Of a stretch of DNA of 64,000 nucleotides, positions 1 through 8,748 are shown in pieces. The notes under the pieces are model-generated. The model had not been told where the DNA came from. It searched no databases and worked only from the letters and a program-made list of their open reading frames with translations. Source of the DNA: Edaphobacter sp. (GTDB taxonomy: Bacteria > Acidobacteriota > Terriglobia > Terriglobales > Acidobacteriaceae); contig JAOAPB010000064.1 of the NCBI GenBank assembly GCA_025462645.1, forward strand, positions 124,001 through 188,000. The letters are read 5' to 3'. A program made the position numbers and the translations under genes. Position 1 is the stretch's first letter, and the number at the start of each line of letters is the position of its first letter.

Positions 1-348
1 TGCCGGACTGAGGGAGAAGCGTCAATCCACGCAATTGGAATCTGCGAACACCTGGGGGAAGGGTCGATGCTGACGGTAAGCTGAAACGCTCTCGTGGAGA
101 TCGGAGTTCGGTTGCGTCGAGTATAGGCCATTGTGAGCTTAATGACCTTTGAGAAAAGTATTTTTTCTTCAGTCTCGAAGATCCATTTTCCTGGTGATAA
201 GCTGGTTTGCTCGACTATTCAGCATCATTCTGCAGGTTGACATCCCACGAATTGAGCATTGCAAAAGTGGTGGGCCGCGATCGGTCCGTGGGAGTCCCGA
301 CGCAATCTCAGGTCTCTACCGCATGACTTCAAGCGTTGATTCTATTGG
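1..348. other. Leading stretch, no confident gene
   Basis: No recognisable gene is visible here. A plus-strand frame is open from the window edge to a TGA at 79-81 (26 codons) and could be the 3' end of a gene that starts outside the window, but it is too short to identify. The rest, up to the tRNA, shows no conserved protein or obvious RNA. Confidence 0.3.
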
Positions 349-423
349 CGTCCCCGATGGGATTCGAACCCATGTTATCGCCGTGAAAGGGCGGTGTCCT
401 GGGCCGGGCTAGACGACAGGGAC
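349..423 (-). tRNA. tRNA-Glu (anticodon TTC)
   Basis: The minus strand folds as a cloverleaf. The 7-bp acceptor stem pairs GTCCCTG with CGGGGAC, the T arm is ATGGG-TTCGAAT-CCCAT, and the anticodon loop CTTTCAC puts TTC at plus positions 385-387. The discriminator is G, and the CCA end is encoded at 348-346. The outermost anticodon-stem pair is a C-A mismatch, while the other four pairs are normal. It decodes GAA/GAG. It is not a queuosine tRNA, so its closeness to the queuosine-precursor transporter looks coincidental. Confidence 0.95.
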
Positions 424-537
424 GTTGCAGAGGCGGATGCAGACAGCACCCAAACCAAATTCAACGCTAACAATCTGGCACTCTCATGTCAAAATTTGTT
501 CGTGCGTGCAGCGTTCACGGCATACTTGTAAAACACC

Positions 538-1224
538 ATGCCCTCAATTGCCCCCCGCTATAAATACCTCGACGCCCTCACCACGGCTTTTGTTGTTATC
601 TTGCTCGTTTCAAATCTTGTCGCCCAGAAGGTCTGTCTCATTGGTCCATTCGCCGTCAGCGGAGCCGTTCTGCTCTTTCCCATCACCTACATCTTTGGTG
701 ACGTCTTTACCGAGGTCTACGGCTTCGCAGCCTCGCGTCGCGCCATCTGGCTAGGTTTCTTCGGAACGGTTCTGTTGTATCTCATGGGTACTATCACTAT
801 CGCACTTCCCGCCGCCCCCGGATGGCAGAATCAGCAGGCCTTCGCTGTGGTCTTTGGCTTTATCCCTCGTATCCTCGCCGCCAGTCTCGTCGCCTTCTGG
901 GCTGGAGAGTTCGCCAACTCTTACACGATGGCCCGTCTCAAGCTAATCACCGACGGTCGCAAGCTCTGGACCCGTACTATCGGCTCCACCGTCGTCGGTC
1001 AGGCAGTCGATACCGTTCTCGTCATCACCCTAACTTTCATCGGCACCGTCCCCGTGCGAACCCTCGCCAATATGATCGTCACCGGCTATGCCCTCAAAGT
1101 AGGGTACGAAGTCCTGGCAACGCCGCTCACGTATCTTGTCATAAATAGGCTGAAAAAGGTCGAACATGCAGATGCTTTTGACCGCCACGAAAGCTTCAAT
1201 CCCTTCTCCTTCGCGGGAAAATAG
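538..1224 (+). CDS. yhhQ: Queuosine precursor transporter, YhhQ/VUT family
   Basis: A 228-aa integral membrane protein of the YhhQ (DUF165/VUT) family, whose E. coli member imports preQ0/preQ1 for queuosine synthesis. The ATG at 538 gives a short hydrophilic start, then about six hydrophobic segments; the first runs over residues 14-35. Family-typical stretches include GPFAVSGAVLLFPITYIFGD and the later WAGEFANSY and VVGQAVDTVLVI. Length is normal. It stands alone downstream of the divergent tRNA-Glu, and no queuosine biosynthesis gene is adjacent. The 114-bp leader was checked for a preQ1 riboswitch and none is convincing. The 254 bp that follow, before the efflux genes, show no feature I can name. 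Confidence 0.9.
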   Translation: MPSIAPRYKYLDALTTAFVVILLVSNLVAQKVCLIGPFAVSGAVLLFPITYIFGDVFTEVYGFAASRRAIWLGFFGTVLLYLMGTITIALPAAPGWQNQQAFAVVFGFIPRILAASLVAFWAGEFANSYTMARLKLITDGRKLWTRTIGSTVVGQAVDTVLVITLTFIGTVPVRTLANMIVTGYALKVGYEVLATPLTYLVINRLKKVEHADAFDRHESFNPFSFAGK

Positions 1225-1478
1225 CCTAATCTCTAATCATCGCAGGCACCTGGATCTCCAATATCGGTCCGGCCACCTCAATATTTCTCCTTATATTCTC
1301 CTTGTAGAATTGCGAACCCTTCTCGGTAGTGCCGGCATCTAAATTTGAAATCCGTAGTCCGTGTGATAGTTAAGTGGTTGTTTGCTGGAAGCTTGCGTCC
1401 CAAATGCGTTCTGCCTGTCCAAATGTCGCAAGGGACGGAAGAAACCGTCCAAGTCGCCGTCTCTGAAGGAGAAGTACT

Positions 1479-2570
1479 GTGTCCCTGATCGTGAATACAC
1501 GTCGCATTCTACCGGTTATCGCCTGTGCGGCCGCTTGCCTTTTGGCCGGTTGCAAGTCTGCCGCGCCAGCTGCTGCAGCTCCTCAGGCCATGCCCGTACA
1601 GGTGGCCCCGGTGACGCTTTCGCCGGTGCCTAGCTCCGATACCTACGTCTCGACAATCAAGAGCCGCCGCTCCGCCACCATGCAGCCGCAGGTTGATGGC
1701 AATCTCATCCGTATTCTTGTGAAATCGGGCGACCCCGTTAAGGCTGGCCAGCTGCTCATGCAGATCGATCCGCTTAAGCAGTCTGCTACCGTGGCGTCTC
1801 AACTCGGAACTCAGTTGCAGAAGAAAGCTGTCTACGACTACAACAAGATTCAGGTGGAGCGCCAGCGCAAGCTCTTTGAAGCTGGTGTCGTCTCCCGCGA
1901 TGCCTATGACCAGGCCACGCAGGCCTATGAGAACTCCAAGGCCGACTTTGAGTCCTCCTCGGCTCTCACCGGAACGCAGCAACAGCAGCTTGCCTACTAT
2001 CAGATCAGAGCGCCCTTCGCCGGCATCGTCGGCGACATCCCGGTCCACGTTGGAGACTATGTATCTCCCACGACGCTCCTTACCACCGTCGATGAGAATA
2101 CGCAGCTCGAGGCCTACATCTATATCCCAACCGAACGAGCAGCACTGGTTCGCACTGGCCTTCCTGTAGAGATCCTCGATACCGCTGGCAATATCCTCGC
2201 CAAGTCCACCGTCACCTTCCTCTCGCCACAGGTAGACAATGGCCTGCAGAGCATCCTGGCCAAGGCCGAGATTCCCAGGTCCGCGCAGAAGCTACGCACC
2301 GAACAGCTCGTCAAAGCGCGTGTTACCTGGAACACTAACCCTGCTCCGGTCGTCCCTGTTCTGGCCGTCACCCGCGTCGGGGGGCAAAGCTTCGTCTATG
2401 TCGCCGCGCAGAAGGGCGATACATACTCTGCCCATCAGGTCCCCGTCACGCTTGGCGAAACCGTGGGTAACACTTACCCCGTCCTCAGTGGTCTTCACCC
2501 CGGCGATAAAGTCATCCTCTCCGGTCTGCAATTCCTTCAGGAAGGTGCGCCCGTCAAGCCCTTGGGCTAA
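1479..2570 (+). CDS. RND efflux periplasmic adaptor lipoprotein
   Basis: A 363-aa membrane fusion protein of the HlyD/AcrA class, linking an inner-membrane RND pump to an outer-membrane channel. The GTG at 1479 is preferred because GAAGGAGAAG lies just upstream (1465-1474). The N-terminus is a lipoprotein signal with lipobox LAGC, predicting acylation at Cys25. Then come the first lipoyl half (around GNLIRILVKSGDPVKAGQLL), an alpha-hairpin rich in Gln/Lys (about residues 105-160), the second lipoyl half (YYQIRAPFAGIVGDIPVHVG) and beta-barrel/membrane-proximal domains. The RND gene follows after 96 bp, so they probably form an operon. Confidence 0.9.
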   Translation: MSLIVNTRRILPVIACAAACLLAGCKSAAPAAAAPQAMPVQVAPVTLSPVPSSDTYVSTIKSRRSATMQPQVDGNLIRILVKSGDPVKAGQLLMQIDPLKQSATVASQLGTQLQKKAVYDYNKIQVERQRKLFEAGVVSRDAYDQATQAYENSKADFESSSALTGTQQQQLAYYQIRAPFAGIVGDIPVHVGDYVSPTTLLTTVDENTQLEAYIYIPTERAALVRTGLPVEILDTAGNILAKSTVTFLSPQVDNGLQSILAKAEIPRSAQKLRTEQLVKARVTWNTNPAPVVPVLAVTRVGGQSFVYVAAQKGDTYSAHQVPVTLGETVGNTYPVLSGLHPGDKVILSGLQFLQEGAPVKPLG

Positions 2571-2666
2571 GACAGGCTCCGAAGTGTGCCGTTATTGTGA
2601 CGCTGTGCCTGGCGTCGCCTGATCGTTGTTTCACCCACGGGCCAGCCGCCCCGGTTAGAGGTAATC

Positions 2667-5600
2667 TTGGTAGACTTTTTCATTCGCCGCCCGATCTTCG
2701 CCACGGTCTGCGCTCTGCTCATTGTGCTCGCCGGCGCAGTTGTTATCCCCACCCTGCCGATTTCGCTCTATCCGGAGCTCGCGCCGCCGCAGGTCGTCGT
2801 CACCAGCAACTACATCGGAGCCAACTCCCAGATCGTCGAGTCCGCAGTTACGATTCCCCTTGAGACTTCCATCAACGGTGTTGAGGGCATGCGCTATATC
2901 AGCTCCACCAGCTCCAACGACGGAACCTCTGCCATTACCATTACCTTTCGCACAGGCTACGACCTCTCCATCGCCGCCGTCGACGTGCAGAACCGCGTGG
3001 CCACCGCGCAGGGCCGCCTTCCCGCCACCGTCAACGCCACCGGCATCACCATCACCAAGGCGAATAGCAACTTCGTCTTCGCCGCCGGCGTCTTCGCAGA
3101 GAATAATCGCTATTCCAATGAATTCATCTCCAACTATCTTGACGTCTACGTCAAAGACGCTCTCAAGCGCGTCCCCGGCGTAGGCGACGTCATCATCTTC
3201 GGCGAGCGCAAGTACGCGATGCGCATCTGGCTTGATCCCTCTCGCCTTGCTGCGCGCGGCCTCACCGCACTCGACGTCACCAACGCTCTCGCCGAGCAAA
3301 ACGTTGAAGTCGCTGCAGGCCAGGTCGGCCAGCCGCCCTCCGATCAAGCTCAGACCTATCAGATGGCCGTCCGCGTCGTCGGCCGCCTCTCCGAGCCGAG
3401 AGAGTTCGAAAACATCGTCCTCAAGAACGCCACGGCAGGTGGAGGTCTCGTCCTTCTCAAAGACGTGGGCCGCGCCGAGGTGGGTGCGGAGAGCTACGCC
3501 ACGGATCTCAAGTTCTCCGGAGGTCAAGCCGTCGGTATCGGCGTTCAGCAGCTCTCCAACGCCAATGCGCTCGAAGTCGATAGGCAGTGCAAGGCTGTTC
3601 TGATCGAATTAGCGAAGTCCTTCCCTCCGGGCTTTCGCTACATCATAGCCTTCGATACCACAACGGTTGTCGGCGACTCCGTCAAGGAGGTCGTCCAAAC
3701 GATCTTCGAAGCCATCGTCATCGTCATCATCGTCATCTTCCTCTTCCTGCAGGACTGGCGAGCCACCATCATCCCTGCGGTGACCATCCCGGTCTCGCTC
3801 ATTGGCACCTTTGCCTTCATTAAGATCTTCGGCTTCTCCATCAACTCGCTCACCCTCTTCGGCATTACCCTGGCCACAGGCCTTGTCGTCGACGACGCCA
3901 TCGTCGTTATCGAGAACGTGCAGCGCCATCTCTCCGGCAAGGAGATCATCCCCGAACGTTCAGAGTTTAGCGAACCCGATCCCTACGCCCCTGACGTCAT
4001 AACTGTGAAGAAATCCTCTGTCGCCAAAGGGATGGAAGCAACCTCCTCCGATCCGCATGCCGCGACCAGCATTGCCATGGCCGAGGTTACCAGCGCCGTT
4101 ATTGCAACCTCGCTTGTCCTCATCTCGGTCTTCATTCCGGTCAGCTTCTTCCCCGGAACCACCGGCATTCTCTACAAGCAGTTCTCCCTCACCATCGCGT
4201 TCTCCATCGCCATCTCGGCCTTCAACGCGCTTACGCTGTCGCCGGCCCTGGCTGCAATCCTGCTTCGCCAGGAGATGAAGCACACTGGCATCATGGGGTT
4301 GATCCTCAACCCCATTGAGAAATTCATCCAGTGGATCATCCGCATCTACGCCCGCGCCGTCACCTTCGTGGTTCGCATCCGCTACGTCATGCTGTTGTTC
4401 TTCTTCGCAGCCCTTGCAGCCACCGCGTACATGTACAACCACGTCCCCACGGCCTTCGTTCCCAGCGAGGATCAGAATTACTTCATCAACATCGTCCAGA
4501 CGCCTCCCGGAGCCTCGCTCGCCTACACCACCGAGGTTGCAGATCGTGCTGCTGACATCATCCGCCAGAACGACGACGTCTTCGGCACCTTCTCCGTCAT
4601 GGGCTTCTCGCTCAGTGGCGGCAGCTCACCCAACTCCGGCATCATCTTCGCCCCGCTCAAGCCCATCGACGAGCGCAGGAAGAAAGGTCCCGGTCACTCC
4701 GCCCGCGACATCGTCGCCGAGATCGCTCCCAAGCTCTTCCAGGTTCCTGGAGGCATCATCGCCGCCTTTGAGCCACCAGCTATTCAGGGCATCGGCAGTG
4801 TCGGCGGCTTCCAGTTCATGCTGCAGGATCAGGGCCGCAACACCTTTGGTGATATCGATCGCGTTGCCCACGCCATGGTCGGAGAGACACGCGCTCCGGG
4901 CTCCAAACTCACCGGCCTCTATACGCCCTATACCTCAAACGACCCACAGCTCTTCGTCAGTATGGACCGGGAGAAGGCTAAGTCCATGGGAGTCCCGCTC
5001 GCGCAGGTTACTGCCGCCATGGGTACCTTTATGGGCTCCTCCTATGTCAACGACTTCGACTACAACAACCGCTCCTATCGCGTCTACGTTCAGGCCGACC
5101 AGGGCTTCCGCCGCAGCGCAAAGGATCTCCGTCAGTTCTATGTCCGCTCCGACTCCGGCAAGATGATTCCGCTCGATAATCTGGTTGAGCTCAAGGAGAC
5201 CGCTGGTCCCCAGGTCATCTACCATTACAACCTCTTCCGTTCTGCAGAGATCGACGGTGCGGCAGCTCCTGGCCTCAGCTCCGGTCAGGGCCTCGAAGAG
5301 ATGCAGAAGCTCTTCGAGAAGCACAAGATTCAGGGCATGATGTTCTCCTGGACCGGCCTTGCTCTCGAAGAAATTGAGTCCTCAGGCAAGGCCATCATCA
5401 TCTTCGGCCTCGGTCTGCTCGTCGTCTATCTCACGCTCTCCGCCCAATATGAGAGCTTCGCTCTGCCGTTCATCATCCTGCTCGCCGTCCCCATGGCGAT
5501 CCTCGGTGCGCTCGGTCTAGTCGCCGCACGTGGCCTCGTCGACGACGTCTACGTTCAGATCGGTCTCGTCATGCTCATCGGTCTCTCCGCGAAAAACTCC

Positions 5601-5942
5601 ATCCTTATCGTGGAGTTCGCGGAGCAGCTTCTCGAGCAGGGTAAGTCCATCATCGACGCCGCGATCGAAGCCGCCGAGCTTCGTCTCCGTCCCATCCTCA
5701 TGACCTCCATCGCCTTCATCCTCGGCGTTGGTCCACTCTACTTCGCCACCGGTGCCGGAGCCTACGGCCGTCACTCAGTCGGTACAGCGATCGTCGGAGG
5801 CATGGTGCTCTCCACGGTTCTTAATCTCTTCTTTATCCCCGTGCTCTACGTCATTCTCAAAACTTTCCTCGTCCGCTTCGGTAAGAAGCCAGCACAACGA
5901 CCGCCCAGTTCTAAAGAGACGGATGCTGTGCAAGTCTCTTAG
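2667..5942 (+). CDS. RND (HAE1/AcrB-type) efflux pump
   Basis: A 1091-aa proton-driven multidrug efflux transporter of the inner membrane. The TTG at 2667 follows AGAGGTAA and gives the family-typical start VDFFIRRPIFA. The proton-relay pair is present in GLVVDDAIVVIEN, and the relay Lys in GLSAKNSILIVEFAEQ. Twelve membrane segments and two large periplasmic loops are evident. Between VIENVQR and the next membrane helix lie about 56 residues, against about 22 in AcrB, so a cytoplasmic insert of roughly 34 residues is present. No outer-membrane channel gene follows; fahA comes next. The substrate cannot be told from sequence. Confidence 0.93.
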   Translation: MVDFFIRRPIFATVCALLIVLAGAVVIPTLPISLYPELAPPQVVVTSNYIGANSQIVESAVTIPLETSINGVEGMRYISSTSSNDGTSAITITFRTGYDLSIAAVDVQNRVATAQGRLPATVNATGITITKANSNFVFAAGVFAENNRYSNEFISNYLDVYVKDALKRVPGVGDVIIFGERKYAMRIWLDPSRLAARGLTALDVTNALAEQNVEVAAGQVGQPPSDQAQTYQMAVRVVGRLSEPREFENIVLKNATAGGGLVLLKDVGRAEVGAESYATDLKFSGGQAVGIGVQQLSNANALEVDRQCKAVLIELAKSFPPGFRYIIAFDTTTVVGDSVKEVVQTIFEAIVIVIIVIFLFLQDWRATIIPAVTIPVSLIGTFAFIKIFGFSINSLTLFGITLATGLVVDDAIVVIENVQRHLSGKEIIPERSEFSEPDPYAPDVITVKKSSVAKGMEATSSDPHAATSIAMAEVTSAVIATSLVLISVFIPVSFFPGTTGILYKQFSLTIAFSIAISAFNALTLSPALAAILLRQEMKHTGIMGLILNPIEKFIQWIIRIYARAVTFVVRIRYVMLLFFFAALAATAYMYNHVPTAFVPSEDQNYFINIVQTPPGASLAYTTEVADRAADIIRQNDDVFGTFSVMGFSLSGGSSPNSGIIFAPLKPIDERRKKGPGHSARDIVAEIAPKLFQVPGGIIAAFEPPAIQGIGSVGGFQFMLQDQGRNTFGDIDRVAHAMVGETRAPGSKLTGLYTPYTSNDPQLFVSMDREKAKSMGVPLAQVTAAMGTFMGSSYVNDFDYNNRSYRVYVQADQGFRRSAKDLRQFYVRSDSGKMIPLDNLVELKETAGPQVIYHYNLFRSAEIDGAAAPGLSSGQGLEEMQKLFEKHKIQGMMFSWTGLALEEIESSGKAIIIFGLGLLVVYLTLSAQYESFALPFIILLAVPMAILGALGLVAARGLVDDVYVQIGLVMLIGLSAKNSILIVEFAEQLLEQGKSIIDAAIEAAELRLRPILMTSIAFILGVGPLYFATGAGAYGRHSVGTAIVGGMVLSTVLNLFFIPVLYVILKTFLVRFGKKPAQRPPSSKETDAVQVS

Positions 5943-6027
5943 CCCGTTACCATCGCCACTGCGCCGCTCACAGTCCATCGTGAGCAGCACAGTGGAGTAG
6001 CCATACCGATTGGGACTATGATGCCCT

Positions 6028-7329
6028 ATGGTCAAGCGAAGCCATCCTTCCCACCTAAGTTGGCTGGTTGCTGCCAATGACCCTGCTTCTGACTTTCCTC
6101 TAACTCATCTTCCCTACGGTGTCTTTGAGATCGATGGCCAATCCCATCTTTGCGTAGCTATTGGCACGCATCTCCTCGATCTCTACGCCTGTGCCGAAGC
6201 CAATCTCCTCTCACCCAACATCGCCACAGCCTGTCAGGCTCCCGTCCTCAATCTTCTGATGGCTCTCGGTCCACGCTCCTGGACTCTACTCCGGGAGACG
6301 CTCACCACGCTCCTCCATGCCGACGCCGAGCCCTCCCGCAGACTGGCCGTTGAAGCTGCCCTTCACTCCATCGCTGGAGCCACCCTGCTCAAACCTGTCC
6401 ATATCCCCAACTACACTGACTTCTACTCCTCCATTCACCACGCCACTCGCGTAGGTCGCATCTTTCGTCCCGACCAGCCTCTTCTGCCCAACTACAAACA
6501 CATCCCCATCGGTTACCACGGACGGGCCTCTTCTATCCTTCCCAGCGGGATCCCCGTCCAGCGCCCCCACGGCCAAACCCGTCCGCCAAGCCACGAACTT
6601 GGGCCCGGCTTCGGCCCCACCGCTGCCCTCGACTACGAACTCGAGCTGGCCCTCTATATTGGGCAGCCCAATCCTCTTGGAACCCCGATCCCTGTCACCA
6701 AAGCGGCGAATCACATCTTTGGTCTGAGCCTGCTCAACGACTGGTCCACTCGTGACGTTCAATCCTGGGAGTACCAGCCCCTTGGTCCCTTCCTCGCCAA
6801 AAGCTTCGCTACCTCCATCTCCCCTTGGGTCACCCCTCTGGCGGTACTCGAACCTTTCCGCGCTCCTGCCGCGCGCCGCCGGCACGGCGATCCCAAACCT
6901 CTTCCCTATCTTTATTCTGCGGCCGATCAGGCCCACGGAAATCTGAATATAAAACTTGAGGTATCGATATCAACTAAAACGATGAGGGACAATAAGCTCG
7001 ATCCACTTGTGTTGAGCGAGACCAATGCGAAGGACCTCTATTGGACTCCGGCCCAACTCATCGCCCATCACACGAGCAACGGCTGCAACCTCCAGATTGG
7101 CGACATCCTCGCCACCGGCACCATCTCCGGATCCACCGAAGCCGCCGCTGGCTGTCTCCTGGAACTCACCCGCAACGGAGCTCAACCTCTCAAACTCCCC
7201 ACCGGAGAGGTCCGCGCCTTCCTCGCCGACGGTGACGAGGTCATCTTCAGAGGCACCTGCGAACTCCCCGGTCACCCGCGTATCGGCCTCGGCGAATGTC
7301 GCGCGGCCATTCTTCCCGCTCGTCCTTGA
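6028..7329 (+). CDS. fahA: Fumarylacetoacetase
   Basis: A 433-aa enzyme matching fumarylacetoacetate hydrolase, the last step of tyrosine degradation (to fumarate and acetoacetate). The N-terminal SH3-like domain covers about residues 1-115. The catalytic domain carries NYTDFYSSIHHATRVG, with the metal-ligand Asp and general-base His, then YHGRASS, DYELELALYIG with metal-ligand glutamates, and NDWSTRDVQSWEYQPLGPF. Length is close to characterised enzymes (about 420-430). The ATG at 6028 is the first in frame. It is followed after 71 bp by hpd, so two non-consecutive steps of the pathway are paired. Homogentisate dioxygenase is not in the window. Confidence 0.93.
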   Translation: MVKRSHPSHLSWLVAANDPASDFPLTHLPYGVFEIDGQSHLCVAIGTHLLDLYACAEANLLSPNIATACQAPVLNLLMALGPRSWTLLRETLTTLLHADAEPSRRLAVEAALHSIAGATLLKPVHIPNYTDFYSSIHHATRVGRIFRPDQPLLPNYKHIPIGYHGRASSILPSGIPVQRPHGQTRPPSHELGPGFGPTAALDYELELALYIGQPNPLGTPIPVTKAANHIFGLSLLNDWSTRDVQSWEYQPLGPFLAKSFATSISPWVTPLAVLEPFRAPAARRRHGDPKPLPYLYSAADQAHGNLNIKLEVSISTKTMRDNKLDPLVLSETNAKDLYWTPAQLIAHHTSNGCNLQIGDILATGTISGSTEAAAGCLLELTRNGAQPLKLPTGEVRAFLADGDEVIFRGTCELPGHPRIGLGECRAAILPARP

Positions 7330-7400
7330 CACAGCCCTGGCCAATACCTCCACCTCTGGCATATCCTCGTCCGTGCATCAAACAAACGGGAGATATTCTT

Positions 7401-8525
7401 ATGGCTACACCCGCCCAGATCGAAGCACAAACCCCCACCGACTTCCTCCCTCTCAAGGGAACCGACCACGTGGAGTTCTACGTAGGAAACGCCCGCCAAG
7501 CTGCCTATTTCTACCGCGCCGCCTTTGGAATGTCGTTGATCGCCTACGCAGGTCCCGAGACCGGCCAGCGAGACCGCGCCTCCTACGTCCTCCAGCAGGG
7601 GAAAGTTCGCTTCGTCCTCACCACAGCCCTCCGTCCCGACTCCGAGATCGCTCGCCATGTCCACACCCATGGTGACGGCGTCCGCGCCATAGCCCTCTGG
7701 GTCGACGACGCCCGCCAGGCCTGGATCGAGACCACCAGCCGCGGAGGCCGCAGCGTCCAGGAGCCCACCGAGTTCTCCGACGCACACGGCAGAGTCACCA
7801 CCGCCAGCATCGCCGCCTACGGCGACACCATCCACACCTTCGTCGAGCGTACCCACTACACCGGAGCCTTCTTCCCCGGCTATCGAGCCGTCGAACACGA
7901 TATAGTCGCGCGCCCGGTCGGCCTCCTCCATATCGATCACATGGTCGGCAACGTCGGCTGGAACTCTATGAACGAATGGGTCGACTTCTACGCCCGCGTC
8001 ATGGGCTTCAGCCTCTACCAGCACTTCGACGACAATGACATCTCTACCGAGTACTCGGCCCTCATGTCCAAGGTCATGGCCAATGGCAACGGCTACGTGA
8101 AGTTTCCCATCAACGAGCCAGCCGAAGGCCGCCGCAAGTCTCAGATTGAGGAGTACCTCGACTTCTATCACGGCCCCGGAGTCCAGCACATCGCCCTTGC
8201 CACGGCAAACATCGTCGACACGGTCGCGAAGATGCAGCAGCAAGGCGTCGAATTCCTTACCATTCCCCACTCCTACTACACCGAGCTGCAACATCGAGTC
8301 GGCAAAGTCGATGAGCCCGTTGAAGAGCTTGAAAAGCTCGGCGTCCTCGTCGACCGTGACGACGAAGGCTACATGCTCCAGATATTCACTAAGCCAGTAG
8401 AGGACCGGCCGACTGTCTTCTACGAGATCATCCAGCGCAAAGGCTCGCGCAGCTTCGGCAAAGGCAACTTCAAAGCACTCTTCGAAGCCATAGAGAGAGA
8501 ACAGGAGCTACGCGGCAACCTCTAG
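7401..8525 (+). CDS. hpd: 4-hydroxyphenylpyruvate dioxygenase
   Basis: A 374-aa Fe(II) dioxygenase converting 4-hydroxyphenylpyruvate to homogentisate. The frame is open further upstream, but the ATG at 7401 after GGGAGAT gives the normal length and lies beyond the fahA stop. Two vicinal-oxygen-chelate domains are seen: residues about 17-160, and the catalytic half. The iron ligands are visible as His in LLHIDHMVGN, His in GVQHIALAT and Glu in VFYEIIQRKG. The conserved C-terminal gate helix SFGKGNFKALFEAIE is intact. Probably co-transcribed with fahA. Confidence 0.95.
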   Translation: MATPAQIEAQTPTDFLPLKGTDHVEFYVGNARQAAYFYRAAFGMSLIAYAGPETGQRDRASYVLQQGKVRFVLTTALRPDSEIARHVHTHGDGVRAIALWVDDARQAWIETTSRGGRSVQEPTEFSDAHGRVTTASIAAYGDTIHTFVERTHYTGAFFPGYRAVEHDIVARPVGLLHIDHMVGNVGWNSMNEWVDFYARVMGFSLYQHFDDNDISTEYSALMSKVMANGNGYVKFPINEPAEGRRKSQIEEYLDFYHGPGVQHIALATANIVDTVAKMQQQGVEFLTIPHSYYTELQHRVGKVDEPVEELEKLGVLVDRDDEGYMLQIFTKPVEDRPTVFYEIIQRKGSRSFGKGNFKALFEAIEREQELRGNL

Positions 8526-8563
8526 CCTGTCGTCTGTTCTCCTCGAATCGCCTTAACCGCTCG

Positions 8564-8603
8564 GGCGCCCCATCCTTCGCAGTTTCATCGCGAAGGGTGG
8601 GAA
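8564..8603. repeat. REP-like palindromic repeat, copy 1
   Basis: A 12-bp stem pairs CCCATCCTTCGC (8569-8580) with GCGAAGGGTGGG (8590-8601), with one wobble pair and a 9-nt loop. Nearly the same 40 bases recur at 24383-24422. It lies just after hpd and could act as a 3' stabiliser or a repetitive extragenic palindrome. There is no T-run, so it is not a classic terminator. Confidence 0.7.
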
Positions 8604-8722
8604 AGTAAGCATTCAACCCGCATCCTCCTGCCGTTGTTCTTTCGGACGATCGTACACTGCATCTATATTCAGAAAAGAATGCATAATCATTAGCATTGAC
8701 GCGGGTTTCCGTAATCCGTCAT

Positions 8723-8748
8723 GCTCATCCTGGAGATACAGGATGAGC
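8723..8748 (+). promoter_or_regulatory. Hairpin enclosing ribosome site and start codon
   Basis: GCTCATCCTG (8723-8732) and CAGGATGAGC (8739-8748) form a perfect 10-bp inverted repeat with a 6-nt loop, GAGATA. The start codon ATG (8743) of the arginine dihydrolase gene is inside the right arm, and the GGAGA ribosome site spans the end of the left arm and the loop. In mRNA this would hide the start codon. A 13-codon frame from the ATG at 8721 also overlaps the start. Confidence 0.5.

Noticed and set aside
424..537. preQ1 riboswitch before the queuosine-precursor transporter
   Set aside because: A CGTG/CACG stem is present, but the A-rich tail pairing and conserved loop bases of preQ1 classes are not.
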